From NCBI RefSeq assembly GCF_001636695.1, contig NZ_LGEL01000006.1, positions 62,001 to 126,000 of the forward strand: DNA of 64,000 nucleotides, given 5' to 3'. Source of the DNA: Pedobacter panaciterrae (lineage in GTDB: Bacteria; Bacteroidota; Bacteroidia; Sphingobacteriales; Sphingobacteriaceae). The notes under the pieces were generated by a model that was not told where the DNA came from, made no database searches, and saw only the letters and a list, made by a program, of their open reading frames with translations. Both the position numbers and the translations under genes were made by a program. This document shows positions 61,425-64,000 of this stretch, one piece after another; positions within the stretch are counted from its first letter, which is position 1, and each line of letters opens with the position of its first letter.

Positions 61425-64000
61425 TTAGAACTGTACATTGAGCCCAAAATTGAATACCTTTTGTACAGGATACCCTAACCCATTACTCCCCTGTTCGGGA
61501 TCCCAAAGTTTAAAGCTGCTTTTAACAAATAGATTGCTACCATTAGCATATAACCTGATACCGCCAATATGTAACTTGCGCAATGCCTTCTCTTGTATAT
61601 TATAGCCAATTTCAACCGTTTTCAGTCTCAGGAAAGATCCATTTCTCATCCACCAGTTAGAGACCTGCGTGTTATTTGAACTTATGTTTTGATCCAGGCG
61701 TGGCCAGAATGCCTTGATATTTCTATTATCTTCCGACCAATAGTCGTTAGCGATTACTTCTAACAATCCATTTTGTGCACCACCACTAAAAGCAAATGGA
61801 GTAATTTTAGCTGGATCAACCCAGAATGACGATCGTCCTGATCCCTGAAAAAATCCGCTGATATCAAAATTTTTATACCCCATAGATAAACCAAAACCAT
61901 AAATAATTTCCGGGGTGGTGGGTAAACCTAACGGAACAACATCAAGAGATGTGATCTGCCCATCTCCATTTACATCACGATATTTTATATCCCCTCCTTT
62001 AACCTCTCCAAAATTTTGATAAGGAGAGTTTTTGACCTCTTCATCATCAACAAAGAGACGTTCAGCTATCAAACCGTAAACCTGACTAAGCGGATTCCCT
62101 ACTTTCGACAGATAAGAAAGGTTATCTGGATATTTTGGTTCCTCATTTACAATGACCTTACTTGTAGCATAAGTAAATGTACCCCGGCCCTGCAACCATA
62201 TGTCACCAAAATTCTTATTGTAGTCTAGAGAAACATCAACTCCCTGTCCCTTTACCTCTCCAACATTTGCCTGGATGCCCGCACTCAAGCCCATGGTATT
62301 AGGAATATAAGCTCTTGTCATTAGTATATTGGTACGATGCTGCCTATATACATCTACAATCAGGTTCATATTATTAAACAATCCCAGATCCATACCCAAA
62401 TTGGTCGTTTTTGCCTTTTCCCAGGTAATATCATTATTCGCATATCGCGAAATAGATATTCCATTTCTGTTATAACCATAATTGGTACCAAACCAGCCCC
62501 CCCTGGTTGGATCACTGAGATTTACATTAGATAAGTAGAAGAACCTGGAGCCATTATCTCCGATTTGATCATTACCTACCAGTCCATAAGTTGCCCTGAA
62601 TTTTAATTTTGAAACGACATTATTAACTGAGGCCATGAATTTCTCATTGGAAACATTCCAGGCCAGGCCAATAGAAGGGAAGAAACCATACCGGTGATTC
62701 CTTGCAAAACGCTCAGAACCATTATAACCAAAATTTGCCTCAAGAATATACCTGTTATCATAGCCATAAGTAAACCTTCCGGAAAGGCCTTGATTTCTAA
62801 AAGGGAGCGACTGTTGTAAATCGCCGGCATTTGCATTAAGGTAGTTCCTTAAAATAGTTACTAAAAGTCCTGTTATTGCATGCTTCTGCCCAATCATTTT
62901 ATTATAGTTTACCGCAGCTTCCATATAGGTGGTTGTATTAAGAACCTTATTCCCTTCGCGGTAGTTCAAATATTCAGTGGCATTTTCCTCATTAAGGAGA
63001 CTGAGACTGTAGTTTTTACCATCAGCACTGGTCGGACTCGCTGAATAATAGAAAGGGTTATACGCCCTGCTTACATCAAAGTAGGAATACCTTTGAGTAT
63101 AAGCCATTAATCTCGCACTAAGGCCAGGTGTTACGAATTTAAAATCTTGTTTAACTTCTAACTGCACATTAAGGGTCGAGGTGTTGTACTGTTGGAACCC
63201 GGAAACCATTCTTGCATAAGGATTCACATAACCAGGGCCTTCTCCTGAAAGAGTTGCATTACCAAATAAGGGATGATTTACTTTTGATAAAGCTGATGCT
63301 GGAAAGATTGCCGGAAAAGATACCGGATTAGAAGCAAGAGCACTTGCAAAAACTACTGAACCACCATTAATTCTGTTTCCATTTTGATCATAGCCTCCAA
63401 CTGGCCCATTATAATCATCAAAACTACCTGAAGTCCTCACTATGCCCTCAGTTGTTGGGGTCAATTTTACATTTACATTCGAGCGGACTTCATAACTTTT
63501 CAGATTGACATTATTATTAAAATTATTGCTACTCTCTGATTTCAGCACTCCATTATCCTGATTAAAAGTTCCAGCGATATAATATTGAGCAACCTTCCCT
63601 CCACCGGTCATGTTCATATTAAAACGTTGGTTCATGGTGTAATCCTTTATTAACATATCTATCCAGTTGTTGTTGGGATACAACATCGGATTCATACCAG
63701 CTGCTGTCCGATCAATTTTTGTTTGGGAATACGGGAGCACTCCAAGAGGATTTCTTGTCAATACTGCCTCATTTGCCATATTCATATATGTAATATTGTC
63801 TGCAAGCTTAAAATTTTGAGTATTGGTTGATAATGAGTTCTCAAATCTGACATTAAATTTTGTTGTACCATCAATACCCGATTTTGTTGTAACAAGAACC
63901 ACCCCATTTGCTCCCCTTGCTCCATATAATGAAGAAGCTGCAGCATCTTTTAGGACAGAAAACCCAGCTATATCATCAGGCTGTAATCTGGCTAAGGCAT
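61425..64000 (-). CDS. SusC/RagA TonB-linked outer-membrane transporter (5' end beyond window)
   Basis: The frame is open from 61425 to the right edge (about 858 residues seen). The visible start is inside the plug domain: LQPDDIAGFSVLKDAAASSL and YGARGANGVVLVTTKSG, a classical SusC signature. The rest is a beta-barrel, ending in GYPVQKVFNFGLNVQF with the terminal aromatic residue needed for outer-membrane assembly. LTTPEI-type plug-to-barrel strings such as LGLPTTPEIIYGFGLSMGYK are present. With SusD it imports the glycan handled by the locus. The signal peptide, carboxypeptidase-like domain and TonB box lie outside the window. Confidence 0.95.
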   Translation of the reverse strand, partial: ALARLQPDDIAGFSVLKDAAASSLYGARGANGVVLVTTKSGIDGTTKFNVRFENSLSTNTQNFKLADNITYMNMANEAVLTRNPLGVLPYSQTKIDRTAAGMNPMLYPNNNWIDMLIKDYTMNQRFNMNMTGGGKVAQYYIAGTFNQDNGVLKSESSNNFNNNVNLKSYEVRSNVNVKLTPTTEGIVRTSGSFDDYNGPVGGYDQNGNRINGGSVVFASALASNPVSFPAIFPASALSKVNHPLFGNATLSGEGPGYVNPYARMVSGFQQYNTSTLNVQLEVKQDFKFVTPGLSARLMAYTQRYSYFDVSRAYNPFYYSASPTSADGKNYSLSLLNEENATEYLNYREGNKVLNTTTYMEAAVNYNKMIGQKHAITGLLVTILRNYLNANAGDLQQSLPFRNQGLSGRFTYGYDNRYILEANFGYNGSERFARNHRYGFFPSIGLAWNVSNEKFMASVNNVVSKLKFRATYGLVGNDQIGDNGSRFFYLSNVNLSDPTRGGWFGTNYGYNRNGISISRYANNDITWEKAKTTNLGMDLGLFNNMNLIVDVYRQHRTNILMTRAYIPNTMGLSAGIQANVGEVKGQGVDVSLDYNKNFGDIWLQGRGTFTYATSKVIVNEEPKYPDNLSYLSKVGNPLSQVYGLIAERLFVDDEEVKNSPYQNFGEVKGGDIKYRDVNGDGQITSLDVVPLGLPTTPEIIYGFGLSMGYKNFDISGFFQGSGRSSFWVDPAKITPFAFSGGAQNGLLEVIANDYWSEDNRNIKAFWPRLDQNISSNNTQVSNWWMRNGSFLRLKTVEIGYNIQEKALRKLHIGGIRLYANGSNLFVKSSFKLWDPEQGSNGLGYPVQKVFNFGLNVQF

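Overview
The window looks like chromosomal DNA of a Bacteroidota bacterium, most likely of the Sphingobacteriaceae (Pedobacter-like). Supporting signs are AT-rich sequence, a SusC/SusD pair with DUF4959- and DUF4998-type surface lipoproteins, many short lipoboxes ending in SC or AC, weak Shine-Dalgarno sequences, and promoters of the Bacteroidota type (TTTG, 19-20 bp, TAnnTTTG). Naming the genus is inference.

Layout. 1-1281: a HAD-type 5'-nucleotidase (cut by the window edge) divergent from a DeoR-family regulator, with five helically phased TTGCA boxes between them. 1274-12514: three head-to-tail paralogous genes for very large exported MG2/TonB-plug-like proteins; the third holds two fused units, so there are four units in all. 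12668-16024: a choice-of-anchor-I lipoprotein, an NmrA-type oxidoreductase and an AraC regulator. 16125-22223: a complete iron-sulfur assembly operon, sufB-C-D-S-E-T plus an Rrf2 regulator, behind a clear promoter. 22243-22455: a small pentapeptide-like repeat frame broken up by a long perfect palindrome. 22484-26793: a PQQ-dehydrogenase/cytochrome c protein, a sugar-isomerase-like lipoprotein and RNase H.

26921-28882 is gene-poor: tRNA-His with an unusual acceptor stem, two small genes, orphan gene tails, and a 176-bp MITE-like element that carries a second copy of the palindrome from the suf end. 28883-29926 is a basic-secretory-protein metallopeptidase. 33005-30006 (minus strand) reads doxX, a frameshifted arsR, an azoreductase, a YCII/DGPF protein and an ECF42-like sigma factor, apparently one operon with a palindromic operator at its head. 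33213-36895 holds a GH43-like enzyme, a polysaccharide-deacetylase-like lipoprotein and an atypical NRAMP transporter. 37259-43002 is a tripartite RND efflux operon, followed by a 2-oxoglutarate oxygenase.

43660-64000 is a polysaccharide utilisation locus aimed at alpha-mannan or high-mannose glycan: SusC, SusD, two discoidin-like lipoproteins, a six-hairpin glycosidase, three GH92 mannosidases, a sugar porter, a mannose-6-phosphate-isomerase-like protein, and a divergent GntR/UTRA regulator flanked by repeated operator-like boxes. The likely logic is surface capture and trimming, import of mannose, isomerisation, and GntR-controlled expression.
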